The translations under genes and the position numbers were made by a program. A stretch of 64,000 nt of DNA from Oscillospiraceae bacterium (GTDB lineage Bacteria > Bacillota > Clostridia > Christensenellales > Aristaeellaceae): assembly GCA_031255415.1 (NCBI GenBank), contig JAIRSO010000018.1:34870-98869 (forward strand), given 5' to 3'. Positions 44,726 through 52,848 of this stretch are shown one piece after another. Every line of letters begins with the position of its first letter. Positions within the stretch are counted from its first letter, which is position 1. The notes under the pieces are model-generated. The model made no database searches. It saw only the letters and a list, made by a program, of their open reading frames with translations, and was not told the DNA's origin.

Positions 44726-45523
44726 TTATTTTATCAGCAGCGTGCTGAGCGCGTATAACCCCGCGATGTGCGCGGGATAGAAGACGTAGAAGAACGTCTT
44801 CATGCCCCTGCCCTTGCGGCCGTTGTACATGAGGATGGGTATCGCGGCGAACACCATCATCCACTGCGGGCTTGCGCCCCTATCCATGATAAACTGCGCG
44901 ATCGAGAACGCAGCCAGCACCGCAACCTGCGCCCAGCGCCTTTCTCGCAGCAGATAGAACGCCAAGCCGATCAGTATCATCGTGTAACCGCCCTCGACCG
45001 TGAGCACGCTGGGTATCGCCAGCGCGGCGCGCGCGGGCAGCGACGCGGGCAGTCCGGCGGATACGGCGGCCTCCGTCAGTTGATTGAGGAACAGCAGCGG
45101 CACGGCGGATACAATCGGTATAAAACACATCAGCGCGGACGAGGCGATCTTCCAAGCGTCGCCGTCCTTTATCCCGCTTATCAGCCTGTCCGCGAACAGC
45201 ATGTACAGCGCGGCGACGAAGAAAGTCGCGAACGCGTTGTTCATCAGAACCACGTTGGGATTGGGCAGCGCGGACGACAGTATGGAGAATCCAACGGACA
45301 TAGCGACGGACGCTATGCCAAGGCGCAGTATGTACCCGCCTCGATTGCGCGTATAGTGGAACGCCTCCGCCGACGTGAACAGGAACAATGGGAACACGAG
45401 CCGCCCCAGCCATGTCAGCCAGACGGGCGCGCCGGCGTGGTAGAACATCTGGTGGACGTGATCGCCGAACATGAGCGCGCAGGCGATGATCTTCAGTTTC
45501 GTGGAGTCGAGGGTTTTCATCAT
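44726..45523 (-). CDS. TraX-family membrane protein
   Basis: 265 residues, eight or so hydrophobic segments, GAGGA 6 bases before the ATG. The N-terminus TKLKIIACALMFGDHVHQMF and the WLGRLVFPLFLFTSAEAFHYTRN block are hallmarks of the TraX family, named for the F-pilin N-acetyltransferase but widespread on Firmicute chromosomes as possible acyltransferases. The family resembles membrane-bound O-acyltransferase-type proteins. No conjugation genes are near, so a chromosomal role is likely. Substrate unknown. Confidence 0.85.
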   Translation of the reverse strand: MMKTLDSTKLKIIACALMFGDHVHQMFYHAGAPVWLTWLGRLVFPLFLFTSAEAFHYTRNRGGYILRLGIASVAMSVGFSILSSALPNPNVVLMNNAFATFFVAALYMLFADRLISGIKDGDAWKIASSALMCFIPIVSAVPLLFLNQLTEAAVSAGLPASLPARAALAIPSVLTVEGGYTMILIGLAFYLLRERRWAQVAVLAAFSIAQFIMDRGASPQWMMVFAAIPILMYNGRKGRGMKTFFYVFYPAHIAGLYALSTLLIK

Positions 45524-45661
45524 ATACCGTCCTCGCTTGTTATTTGGGGCGCGCCGCCCCCGCGTAATATAACGCTGGACGGCGCGATCCCGCGCCCGTG
45601 TCAGTATGCCTTACGGTATAAAATTTTATTCGCGCGCGACGGGCGGGCATCGTTGCGCCCT

Positions 45662-45702
45662 CAAAAAAGAGTCGCCCCCGCGCAAGCTACAACGCGGGGG
45701 CG
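45662..45702 (-). terminator. Terminator downstream of the coat-like gene
   Basis: Minus strand CGCCCCCGCG and CGCGGGGGCG form a stem of about 10 bp and are followed by CTCTTTTTTGAG. It lies 54 bases past the stop of the gene at 45756. Confidence 0.8.
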
Positions 45703-45755
45703 CAAGCAGGAGGGTTTTCCTTAAACGTTTCTCTGTGTACCCGCTGTAGGCCGCA

Positions 45756-46175
45756 TCAGCACGCGCATGACGAGGGCGGGAACCACGGTTCCAATGGCCT
45801 TGAAGAACCTTGGCGGGGAACGGCGCAGCCGGAGGCGGCGCAGTCGCACGAAGTGGGTTGATAACCGATCGGCCCGCCGCTGCCCGGAGCGTTCCAGCCA
45901 TATCCCGCGCCCCATGAGGGCAGGCCGGGATAATAACCGAAGCCCGGATACGGCGGATAACCGTGGCCGCACCCCTCGGGATTGCAACCGCAGGCTTTGC
46001 CGCAGTGCAGTGGGTTGTGACAGCCGTGACCGGCGGCCGCTATGATGGCCAGCGCCTGCATAGTCCAGTTATTCAGCGCTACCTGATAACTGTACAGGTT
46101 GCCGTCATGCGGATACCATGGCATGAACGAACCCAGCACCGTTCCGTCAAAGTGACAACCGTCTTTTAACGGCAT
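45756..46175 (-). CDS. Small Cys/Gly/Pro/Tyr-rich protein, probably spore coat
   Basis: 139 residues, AAGGAGG 8 bases before the ATG, which supports a genuine gene. The first 50 residues are ordinary (FMPWYPHDGNLYSYQVALNN, TMQALAIIAAAGHG); the rest is very rich in Cys, Gly, Pro, Tyr and Trp (GKACGCNPEGCGHGYPPYPG, GLPSWGAGYGWN) and ends with further cysteines. No signal peptide. Composition is typical of cross-linked spore coat proteins. A -10 element CATACACT 92 bases upstream fits mother-cell sigma factors, agreeing with this. No named family recognised. Confidence 0.7.
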   Translation of the reverse strand: MPLKDGCHFDGTVLGSFMPWYPHDGNLYSYQVALNNWTMQALAIIAAAGHGCHNPLHCGKACGCNPEGCGHGYPPYPGFGYYPGLPSWGAGYGWNAPGSGGPIGYQPTSCDCAASGCAVPRQGSSRPLEPWFPPSSCAC

Positions 46176-46266
46176 ACCACACTTCCTCCTTCAGCCCTTC
46201 GAAGACTCGACCGCGGACCGCGGCGGCGTCGCGCGTTCGATAACGGCGACATAAGGACCTGGTCTA

Positions 46267-46274
46267 AGTGTATG
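46267..46274 (-). promoter_or_regulatory. Mother-cell sigma-type -10 element
   Basis: Minus strand CATACACT fits the sigma-E -10 CATACAMT exactly, and with the next bases (CATACACTTA) also nearly fits sigma-K. The -35 is unconvincing for sigma-E; CACA about 15 bases upstream would suit the AC of sigma-K. Confidence 0.5.
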
Positions 46275-46299
46275 TTGCCGCGCGTCCGTTGTGCGGGTG

Positions 46300-46328
46300 T
46301 TGCCAAGCCGGTTCCTGTCTGTTAAAAT
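46300..46328 (+). promoter_or_regulatory. Promoter giving a probably leaderless mRNA
   Basis: TTGCCA (46300-46305), 17 bases, TAAAAT (46323-46328); both match 5 of 6. The ATG of the acetyltransferase is the seventh base after the -10, exactly where transcription should begin, and no ribosome site precedes it. Confidence 0.65.
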
Positions 46329-46334
46329 GGCGCT

Positions 46335-46898
46335 ATGGCAGGACAAGAGACGATCAGCTTCTCGATCCGGGACGCGGCGGAGTCCGACGCGGCCTCGATC
46401 CTTGATATATACGCGCCGCACGTGCTTGACGGCGCGGTCACGTTCGAGACCGAGGTTCCCACTGTCCAGGAGATGGCCTCGCGCATCCGCGCGGTATCGG
46501 CGGATTACCCGTACTTTACCGCGGAGGACGGTACGGGCGTGATCGGCTACGCGTACGCCGGACGCGTGCGCAGCCGCGACGCGTATCAATGGTCGGCGGA
46601 GCTGTCGATATACGTGCGCGAGGATTCGCGGGGCAGGGGAGTCGGGGGCGCGCTGGTTAGAAGGATAATCGGCGCGCTGAAAACCATGGGCGTAAAGACG
46701 CTGTACGCGGTGATAACATCGCCCAATCCGCAAAGCGAGGCGTTCCATGAGCGGCTGGGGTTCAAGCGATTGTGCGTGTTCGAGAGGATGGGATACAAAC
46801 AAGGGTTGTGGCGTGACGTACTTTGGGCGGCGCTGGCGCTGGGCGAGTACGATACGCCGCCCGAACCGATCCGGCCATACGGGAGGACGACGCGATGA
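46335..46898 (+). CDS. GNAT-family N-acetyltransferase (phosphinothricin acetyltransferase-like)
   Basis: 187 residues. ISFSIRDAAESDAASILDIY and TFETEVPTVQEMASRI are the N-terminal blocks of the Pat/Bar/MddA group, which acetylates methionine derivatives such as methionine sulfone and phosphinothricin. The acetyl-CoA loop is EDSRGRGVGGALVRRI, followed by AVITSPNPQSEAFHERLGF. It probably detoxifies amino-acid analogues. Overlaps the methyltransferase gene by ATGA. No Shine-Dalgarno is visible and the promoter position implies leaderless translation. Confidence 0.88.
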   Translation: MAGQETISFSIRDAAESDAASILDIYAPHVLDGAVTFETEVPTVQEMASRIRAVSADYPYFTAEDGTGVIGYAYAGRVRSRDAYQWSAELSIYVREDSRGRGVGGALVRRIIGALKTMGVKTLYAVITSPNPQSEAFHERLGFKRLCVFERMGYKQGLWRDVLWAALALGEYDTPPEPIRPYGRTTR

Positions 46899-47665
46899 AG
46901 TATACCGACGTCAACGCGGAGGCGATCGATCGCTGGGCTGATTCCGGCTGGGAGTGGTCCGAGCCTGTGACGCACGAGACCTATCAGGCGGCAAGGGCGG
47001 GCAAGTGGGATGTATTGCTGTCGCCGAACAGGCCCGTGCCGCATATTTGGTTCAAGCCGTACATTAAGAACGAACGTCTGGACAGGGTAAAGATACTGGG
47101 GCTGGCGTGCGGGGGCGGGCAGCAAGCGCCGATATTCGCGGCGCTGGGATCGGACTGCGCGGTGATGGACTATTCGCAGAGGCAATTGGATCGCGAGCGG
47201 TATGTATCCGCGCGGGAGGGATACGACATACGTATCATCCGCGCGGACATGACGGAGCGTCTGCCCTTCGACGACGATTCGTTCGATATCATATTCCACC
47301 CGGTATCCAACTGTTATATCGAGGACGTATACCACGTCTGGAACGAGTGTTTTCGCGTGTTAAGGCATGGCGGGATTCTGCTAGCCGGTATGGACAACGG
47401 GTATAATTTCCTGTTCGACGATGAAAGCGCGCGTCCTCGGGTGGTGAGCAACCGTTTTCCGTTCAACCCGGTGAAGAATCCCGATCAATGGGAGAAGGAC
47501 AAGGGCGAGGCATACCAATTCAGCCACACGCTGGAGGAGCAGATCGGCGGGCAGTTGAAGGCGGGATTCCGGCTCACGGACGTATATGAGGATACAAATA
47601 ACGATCCGGATTCTATCGCGGAGGGGATACCGGCGTATTGGGTGACCCGGGCGGTTAAAGAGTGA
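46895..47665 (+). CDS. SAM-dependent methyltransferase (class I)
   Basis: 256 residues from the ATG at 46895, with GGAGG 8 bases upstream and a 4-base overlap with the acetyltransferase stop. S-adenosylmethionine motif I ILGLACGGGQQAPIFAALG, acidic CAVMDYSQRQLD, and motif IV region LPFDDDSFDIIFHPVSNCYIED with post-motif ECFRVLRHGGILLAG. The substrate is not evident; in clostridia such UbiE/COQ5-like proteins are numerous. Paired with the acetyltransferase, perhaps modifying the same small molecule, but that is only context. Confidence 0.85.
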   Translation: MKYTDVNAEAIDRWADSGWEWSEPVTHETYQAARAGKWDVLLSPNRPVPHIWFKPYIKNERLDRVKILGLACGGGQQAPIFAALGSDCAVMDYSQRQLDRERYVSAREGYDIRIIRADMTERLPFDDDSFDIIFHPVSNCYIEDVYHVWNECFRVLRHGGILLAGMDNGYNFLFDDESARPRVVSNRFPFNPVKNPDQWEKDKGEAYQFSHTLEEQIGGQLKAGFRLTDVYEDTNNDPDSIAEGIPAYWVTRAVKE

Positions 47666-47700
47666 CGGGATTGATGGGTGGGTGAGGTTCCATAAAGCGC

Positions 47701-47731
47701 GCCCCCTCTATCGCTTAGCGATAGAGGGGGC
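47701..47731. terminator. 15-bp perfect hairpin after the methyltransferase gene
   Basis: GCCCCCTCTATCGCT and AGCGATAGAGGGGGC with a one-base centre. Symmetric, so it may terminate both convergent transcripts. Same family as the repeats at 59.2 kb. Confidence 0.6.
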
Positions 47732-47760
47732 TGTTCAAGAACCAACGAGTAGAAACGCGA

Positions 47761-47808
47761 CCCCCTTGTCGCCTCTCTAGGGGGAGACGCCGCTTAGCGG
47801 CAAGGGGG
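47761..47808. repeat. Second hairpin repeat in the convergent spacer
   Basis: CCCCCTTGTCGC pairs with GCGGCAAGGGGG (one G-U) around an inner small hairpin CTCTAGGGGGAG. Resembles the arms at 59246-59399. Confidence 0.6.
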
Positions 47809-47828
47809 GCGTTCCAGAACCAGTGCCG

Positions 47829-50081
47829 TTAATCCTCTTCGTAGAACTGCGCCGTATTAATCTCCCGGCTCCTTCGCGCGCGCTGTTTCTTAGCGAAGCT
47901 CGCGGGATCCTCGGACTCCACCGATATCGGTTTCTCCGCCTTAGGCCTCAGCGTTCCGGCGCGGCGGGTTAACCTGTACTGCCCCGCTCCGCCAGCCTCG
48001 GGATCCGGCTCCGCGTCGGGCACGGCGGGCTTTAATTCTATCGGCTCCGGTTCAGGCTCCGGATCGGTATTTCTCGGCGGCGCGTACCGCTCCGACGCGC
48101 GCGCGATCTCCGCCGCGTCTATGCGATGCGTGTCCTCCGGCTCTAGATATCTTTCGCCAAACCCGCCGCCGTTCAGCGAGTCGATCTCAGGCTCTATGAA
48201 TTCATCGTCGTCGATGTTCGCGTAGTCGGACTGAACCGGCGGCGCGAATTGCCCGCCGTCAGCGTCCACGGTCTGCGCGGCGGTGTTCGCGCGCCGCTTG
48301 CCCAACGCCATCGATAATACCGGCAGCCCCGCCCTCATCGTATTCTTCGCGGCGTTCCTAGCCGCGCGGCTGTAATCGCGCCTGGGCGTGCGATCCAGAT
48401 GATCGATTACGTCGACCGCCGCGGGCGTTCGAGAGCCGCCCGATGTACGCGGCGCGGGCGCGTGCCCTCGATCCAGAATAAACATCGCTCCAGCGCCCGC
48501 CAGTATCGCCACGAACAGTCCGCCCAGCACCCACAGCAGAATCGATCCAAACGGGCTGGGATCCTGCGTGTCGGTCATCGGCGGCGCTTCCTGCGCAGTC
48601 GCGGTAGGCGCGGGCGTCGGGGAGGGCGTTATGGTCGGGGTCGGGCTGGGGGTAGGCTTGGGCGGCTGGTACACGATCCGCGATTCGTTCGACTTGAACG
48701 CGTCGGATTCGCCCAGGCTGTTCTTCGCCGTCGCCGTAAACTGGAACGTCCCGCCCAGGAACAGCGTGAACTCCTTCGCGCGGACGTCCTGTTCGCCCGG
48801 CTTCAGCTGCGGAATCGTGTATATGTTCTTGCCCTCGGCGGATACCACGATATCGTTGGTGATCTCTTCGCCCGTGTTGCGCACGGTGATGATGAATACC
48901 GCCGTCGCCGGATCAGTGTATATCACGTCGCGGTCGGACTCTATCGATATCGATAGGCTCACGGGTTTAGCGTCCTCGCGGGTTTGAACCGTGATCTCGT
49001 TGGACGATAGCGAGAGCGGGTTGCCGTTCGCGTCCGATCCGGTTATGTCGAATCGGTACGAGGTGGGCGCGGATACCTTGACGGATTTGGTTTCCTTGTA
49101 CGTCTTCTTCGCGCCCAGGCTGATGTTCTGCGCGATAACGCCCAGCGTCGCGTCGCTTATCGTTATATCTTTATAGGATACGCTGCCCGCGTTCTTGATC
49201 TCGCAGACCAGGCTGACCGACTCGCCCCGGTTGATAACGTCCTTGGACGCGGTAAGCGCGGCGGTGATATCAATCTTGACAGGGATGATCTCGATAACCT
49301 TAGGCACCGTGCCGGATACGGACTTGCCCAGCCCCTCCGGTGTATAATAGATCGTGGGCTGAGACGATACGGTGGCGGCTCCCATCTTGAACGTCCACGA
49401 CTTCGTGACGCTCGCGCCCACCGAGAGGCTCTCGACCAGCAGATCCTCTTTCTTGACGATGCCCAGGCCTTTATCCATTATGTATAGATCCAGCAGGTTT
49501 ACGTCGCCCGTGTTCTCGAACGAGTATTCCATCGTGACGGTCTGGCCTTCCTCCGGGTTGGCGGGGGTGTACGAGCGCTGGACGTTCAGCTTATGGTTGA
49601 CGGGCTTGTTGTATGTGAAGCGCGCGCTGATGTTTTTGGTTATGTTCTGCGCCGCGCCGTCGATGATTCGCGGATACTGCAGCTTGTACGTGATCGCGCC
49701 GGCCTCGAGCTGTTCCTTCGTTACGGCCCACTCGCCGCTCCAAGAGAACTGCTGGCCCATGCGCACCTGCAGCGATCCGCCCGAGCCGAAGCTGGGCACG
49801 CGCGTGCCCGCCGGATCGAGCAGCACCAGCGAGCCGGGCAGGTCGTCGTCGCCGACGTTGATTATCTGGAGGCTGACGCGCACGGTCTGCGGCCCGCTCA
49901 GCGTGACCGGCTGTATCTCGATGCTGGCTGAGATCGGGTCGATGTTCTCTCCGGCGCGCGCGGAGCCGGTCATCGCGGGCGCGCCGCACAGCATGCCCAG
50001 GAATCCCGACGCTGCCATTGCCAGCGCCAGAACGAGCGCGATTCGGGTACGGTTCAGCGTTGCGCTATTTCTAAGACTCAT
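47829..50081 (-). CDS. Large membrane-anchored protein with Ig/CARDB-like domains and cytoplasmic tail
   Basis: 750 residues from the ATG at 50081, 7 bases after AGGGGA. Signal sequence (about 10-45), then roughly 450 extracellular residues of repeated beta-sandwich units (SLQIINVGDDDLPG, EYSFENTGDVNLLD, CEIKNAGSVSYKDI, TVRNTGEEITNDI: the N-x-G pattern of CARDB/DUF11 domains), a Pro/Thr/Ser spacer (TPSPTPTITPSPTP), one membrane segment (SILLWVLGGLFVAILAGAGAMFI) and a 200-residue Glu/Pro-rich cytoplasmic tail with repeated EPEPEP. Likely a surface adhesin or sensor. Such a long tail is unusual for an adhesin. No sortase motif. Located between convergent repeats and dnaX. Confidence 0.8.
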   Translation of the reverse strand: MSLRNSATLNRTRIALVLALAMAASGFLGMLCGAPAMTGSARAGENIDPISASIEIQPVTLSGPQTVRVSLQIINVGDDDLPGSLVLLDPAGTRVPSFGSGGSLQVRMGQQFSWSGEWAVTKEQLEAGAITYKLQYPRIIDGAAQNITKNISARFTYNKPVNHKLNVQRSYTPANPEEGQTVTMEYSFENTGDVNLLDLYIMDKGLGIVKKEDLLVESLSVGASVTKSWTFKMGAATVSSQPTIYYTPEGLGKSVSGTVPKVIEIIPVKIDITAALTASKDVINRGESVSLVCEIKNAGSVSYKDITISDATLGVIAQNISLGAKKTYKETKSVKVSAPTSYRFDITGSDANGNPLSLSSNEITVQTREDAKPVSLSISIESDRDVIYTDPATAVFIITVRNTGEEITNDIVVSAEGKNIYTIPQLKPGEQDVRAKEFTLFLGGTFQFTATAKNSLGESDAFKSNESRIVYQPPKPTPSPTPTITPSPTPAPTATAQEAPPMTDTQDPSPFGSILLWVLGGLFVAILAGAGAMFILDRGHAPAPRTSGGSRTPAAVDVIDHLDRTPRRDYSRAARNAAKNTMRAGLPVLSMALGKRRANTAAQTVDADGGQFAPPVQSDYANIDDDEFIEPEIDSLNGGGFGERYLEPEDTHRIDAAEIARASERYAPPRNTDPEPEPEPIELKPAVPDAEPDPEAGGAGQYRLTRRAGTLRPKAEKPISVESEDPASFAKKQRARRSREINTAQFYEED

Positions 50082-50239
50082 GTCAACTTCCCCTCGCATG
50101 CGAGCCATTAAATGTACTTGACAAGGATATAACGAATCAGAAGCCGCGAATCCGTCATAGCGAAAACGATTTGAGGCAAAATAACGGGAACAAAAACGCG
50201 CGCGGGCGCGGTTGCGTTGCGCTCCATTAACGGTTACGC

Positions 50240-51910
50240 TTAAAATGGCGCGTCGTTTTCCACAACTTCCACTTTTTCACGGGAAAACAAGTCAAACGCT
50301 TGTTGATGGATATCCGGTTTAGGCGCGGGAGCGGGAGCGCCGGGGTCCGCGTCGATCGACAATCGCATGCGCGATCCGAACGCCTGTTCTATAGCGTCCT
50401 CTACGGCCTGGATATTCGCCGGATTGTTTCTGATATAATCGGCCTGATGGATCGCGTCGGGCGAGAAGGAGACGTGCGCCGCGCCATCCCGCGTTCCGGT
50501 GAACACGCCGCGCCGCAACTGCGCCATCAGTCCGGGTTTGGATCGCGCGATGATATCGTTTACCTTAACCCATAATTTTTTTGGATCGACGGGGGGAGCG
50601 ACCGTTTCGACGATATCGGAAGGCGTCTCGCTCCGCGATACGGGCGAGGTGGACAGGGCGGGCGATACTGGCGATACTGGCGGAGAGGGCGGAGCGGATT
50701 GGACGGATTGCGCCTCGCCGGGGATTGCAAGCGTGGAGGCTGGCGCGGGCTGGCTGGCGAGCATACGCTCCAGCGCGTCGATGCGGGCGGCCATTTCTTC
50801 TAATTGAAGCGAGTCGTCCGGCACGCACGCGCGCAGTACGGCGGTCTCCAGCGACAGGCGCGGGTCTGCGTTCCATTTGTTAGTCTGCCCCGCCTGCGAA
50901 AACAGGTCTAACAGCCGTAGTAGGTTGTCGGTTCTGAACCGTGACGATTGCGCGCGGTAACGCTCCGCTTCGTCGGCGGTGACCGCCAGCATGCGCGGCA
51001 GTCCGTCCGTTATCGCTTGAGCCACTAACAACGCGCGGATGTGCAATGCCATGCCGGACGCCAACTCCTGCGGATCAAGTCCCGACAGAAACGCGGAGTT
51101 CACCAGTGTCAGAGCGGCGGACGCGTCCTTTGCCGCGCAAGCCTCGGCTAATGTAAACAGCGTCTGCGGATCGGCGGCGCCCAGCATCGCGCGGACGGTC
51201 TCCTCGGTGATCTCGCCGCCGATCGATCGGCATACGTCCAGCAGCGACAGCGCGTCGCGCATGCCTCCGTCCGCGGCGCGAGCGATCAGCCCCAGCGCGC
51301 TTTCCGACGCGGGTATGCCGTGCGCGCGCGCGACCAACTCCAGACGCTCGGCTATCAAGCCGGGCTCGATCCTATGGAACGCGTACCACTGGCATCGCGA
51401 GAGGATGGTCTCGGGGAGTTTCTTAGGCTCGGTCGTCGCGAGTATGAATACCGCGTGCAGCGGCGGTTCCTCCAGGGTTTTGAGGAACGCGTTGAACGCC
51501 TGCGGGGTGATCATGTGCGCCTCGTCGACTATGTATACGCGCCGCTTGACGAAGTTCGGCGCGTAGATGACCCGCTCGTTCAGGCTGCGGATAGCTTCCA
51601 CGCCGTTGTTGCTTGCAGCGTCCAGCTCGATTATATCGATGCCTTCGTTGTTTTCCAGAAACTCGCACGCGGCGCAGCGTCCGCACGGCTCGCCGTCCTC
51701 GGGCTGGAGGCAGTTCATAGCGCGCGCGAATATCCGCGCCGTGCTGGTCTTGCCCGTTCCCCTAGGCCCGGAAAAGAGATACGCGTGGGTGATGGTATCG
51801 CCGCGCACCTGCGCGCGCAGAGCCGACGATATCGCGTCCTGCCCCACCTGGTCGGAAAAGCGTTTCGACCGCCAAAGCCGATACAGCGCGATGGGCGACG
51901 AATCAGGCAT
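50240..51910 (-). CDS. dnaX: DNA polymerase III subunits gamma/tau
   Basis: 556 residues, GGAAGGG 9 bases before the ATG. Clamp-loader ATPase: Walker A FSGPRGTGKTSTARI, zinc module C-x8-C-x2-C-x2-C (CLQPEDGEPCGRCAAC), Walker B VYIVDEAHM, sensor ATTEPKKLPETILSRC, SRC motif. Domain III follows, then a Pro/Ser linker (about 390-440) and a C-terminal domain that in other bacteria contacts the polymerase. At codons 443-445 the sequence is CC[A AAA AAA], an in-frame slippery heptamer (50582-50576). Cotranscribed behind pyrD with 5 bases between; the usual partners ybaB and recR are not here. Confidence 0.95.
   Translation of the reverse strand: MPDSSPIALYRLWRSKRFSDQVGQDAISSALRAQVRGDTITHAYLFSGPRGTGKTSTARIFARAMNCLQPEDGEPCGRCAACEFLENNEGIDIIELDAASNNGVEAIRSLNERVIYAPNFVKRRVYIVDEAHMITPQAFNAFLKTLEEPPLHAVFILATTEPKKLPETILSRCQWYAFHRIEPGLIAERLELVARAHGIPASESALGLIARAADGGMRDALSLLDVCRSIGGEITEETVRAMLGAADPQTLFTLAEACAAKDASAALTLVNSAFLSGLDPQELASGMALHIRALLVAQAITDGLPRMLAVTADEAERYRAQSSRFRTDNLLRLLDLFSQAGQTNKWNADPRLSLETAVLRACVPDDSLQLEEMAARIDALERMLASQPAPASTLAIPGEAQSVQSAPPSPPVSPVSPALSTSPVSRSETPSDIVETVAPPVDPKKLWVKVNDIIARSKPGLMAQLRRGVFTGTRDGAAHVSFSPDAIHQADYIRNNPANIQAVEDAIEQAFGSRMRLSIDADPGAPAPAPKPDIHQQAFDLFSREKVEVVENDAPF
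50565..50582 (-). promoter_or_regulatory. Putative -1 frameshift site in dnaX
   Basis: A AAA AAA at 50582-50576 in the zero frame after CC of codon 443. Slipping one base back gives Ile-Met-Gly and TAA at 50567-50565, i.e. a 448-residue product lacking the last domain. No upstream anti-ribosome stimulator (AGGGAG) or obvious downstream hairpin was found. Confidence 0.55.
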
Positions 51911-51915
51911 AATTA

Positions 51916-52848
51916 TTAACCCTTCCCTTGGTGAGCCTTGCCGACGAGATCGGCGTATCGGGCGTAACCCATCTCAGTTATGACGCGCGGCAGCTCGTCG
52001 ATTACGCGGATCAGCGCGGACGGATCGACCAGAGCCGCCGTTCCGATCTCGACCGCGGACGCTCCCGCCAGCGTCATCTCGACCGCGTCCCGCGCGGACG
52101 AGACGCCGCCCATGCCGACGATCGGTATCCTCACCGCCTCGTAAACCTGCCATACCATGCGCAAAGCGACGGGCAGCGCGCACGGTCCGGACAGCCCGCC
52201 GAACGTATTGGCCAGCGCGGGTCTGCGCGTTCGCAGGTCTACGCGCATGCCCAGCAGGGTATTGATCAGGCACAGAGCGTCCGCGCCCTCGTCCTCGCAC
52301 GCCCGCGCGATCCGCGTTATGTCCGTCACGTTCGGGCTTAACTTGACCCATATCGGTTTGCCGGACGCGCGCCGGACGGCTCGAGTCACCGCCGCCGCCG
52401 CGACGCTGTCCGTGCCGAACGCCATGCCGCCGTGGCTGACGTTCGGACAGCTGATGTTGATCTCCAGCGCGGCGACGTCCTGCGACTCGTCGAATCGCGC
52501 GGCAAGCTCGGCGTACTCGTCCACCGTGAAGCCGCAGACGTTCGCGATGATCGGCCCTTTATACATACGCGCCAGCGCGGGCAGTTCCTGTTTCATTACG
52601 CTGTCTATCCCGGGATTCTCCAGCCCCACCGCGTTGAGCATCCCGGCGGGGCAGTCCGTCACGCGGGGCTGATCGTTGCCAAAGCGCGGCTCCTTCGTCA
52701 CGCCCTTCATCACCGCGCCGCCCAATCTCGTTATATCGTACAGCCGCGCCGCGTCCGCTCCGAAGCCGAACGTCCCGCTTGCCGGCATGACCGGGTTTTT
52801 CAGCCGAACCGCGCCGACCGACGCGGATAGATCCACCGCGCTTACCAT
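51916..52848 (-). CDS. pyrD: Dihydroorotate dehydrogenase, class 1B catalytic subunit
   Basis: 310 residues. FMN enzyme oxidising dihydroorotate to orotate with NAD via PyrK. GAVRLKNPVMPASGTFGFG at the N-terminus, catalytic Cys in INISCPNVSHGG, FMN phosphate loop GMGGVSSARDA and GTAALVDPS. Starts inside the last codons of pyrK (ATGG..TAA, 7-base overlap). Confidence 0.96.
   Translation of the reverse strand: MVSAVDLSASVGAVRLKNPVMPASGTFGFGADAARLYDITRLGGAVMKGVTKEPRFGNDQPRVTDCPAGMLNAVGLENPGIDSVMKQELPALARMYKGPIIANVCGFTVDEYAELAARFDESQDVAALEINISCPNVSHGGMAFGTDSVAAAAVTRAVRRASGKPIWVKLSPNVTDITRIARACEDEGADALCLINTLLGMRVDLRTRRPALANTFGGLSGPCALPVALRMVWQVYEAVRIPIVGMGGVSSARDAVEMTLAGASAVEIGTAALVDPSALIRVIDELPRVITEMGYARYADLVGKAHQGKG

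Noticed and set aside
44726..45523. Conjugation locus suggested by the TraX-like gene
   Set aside because: No relaxase, coupling protein or transfer genes nearby; TraX-like proteins are common on chromosomes.
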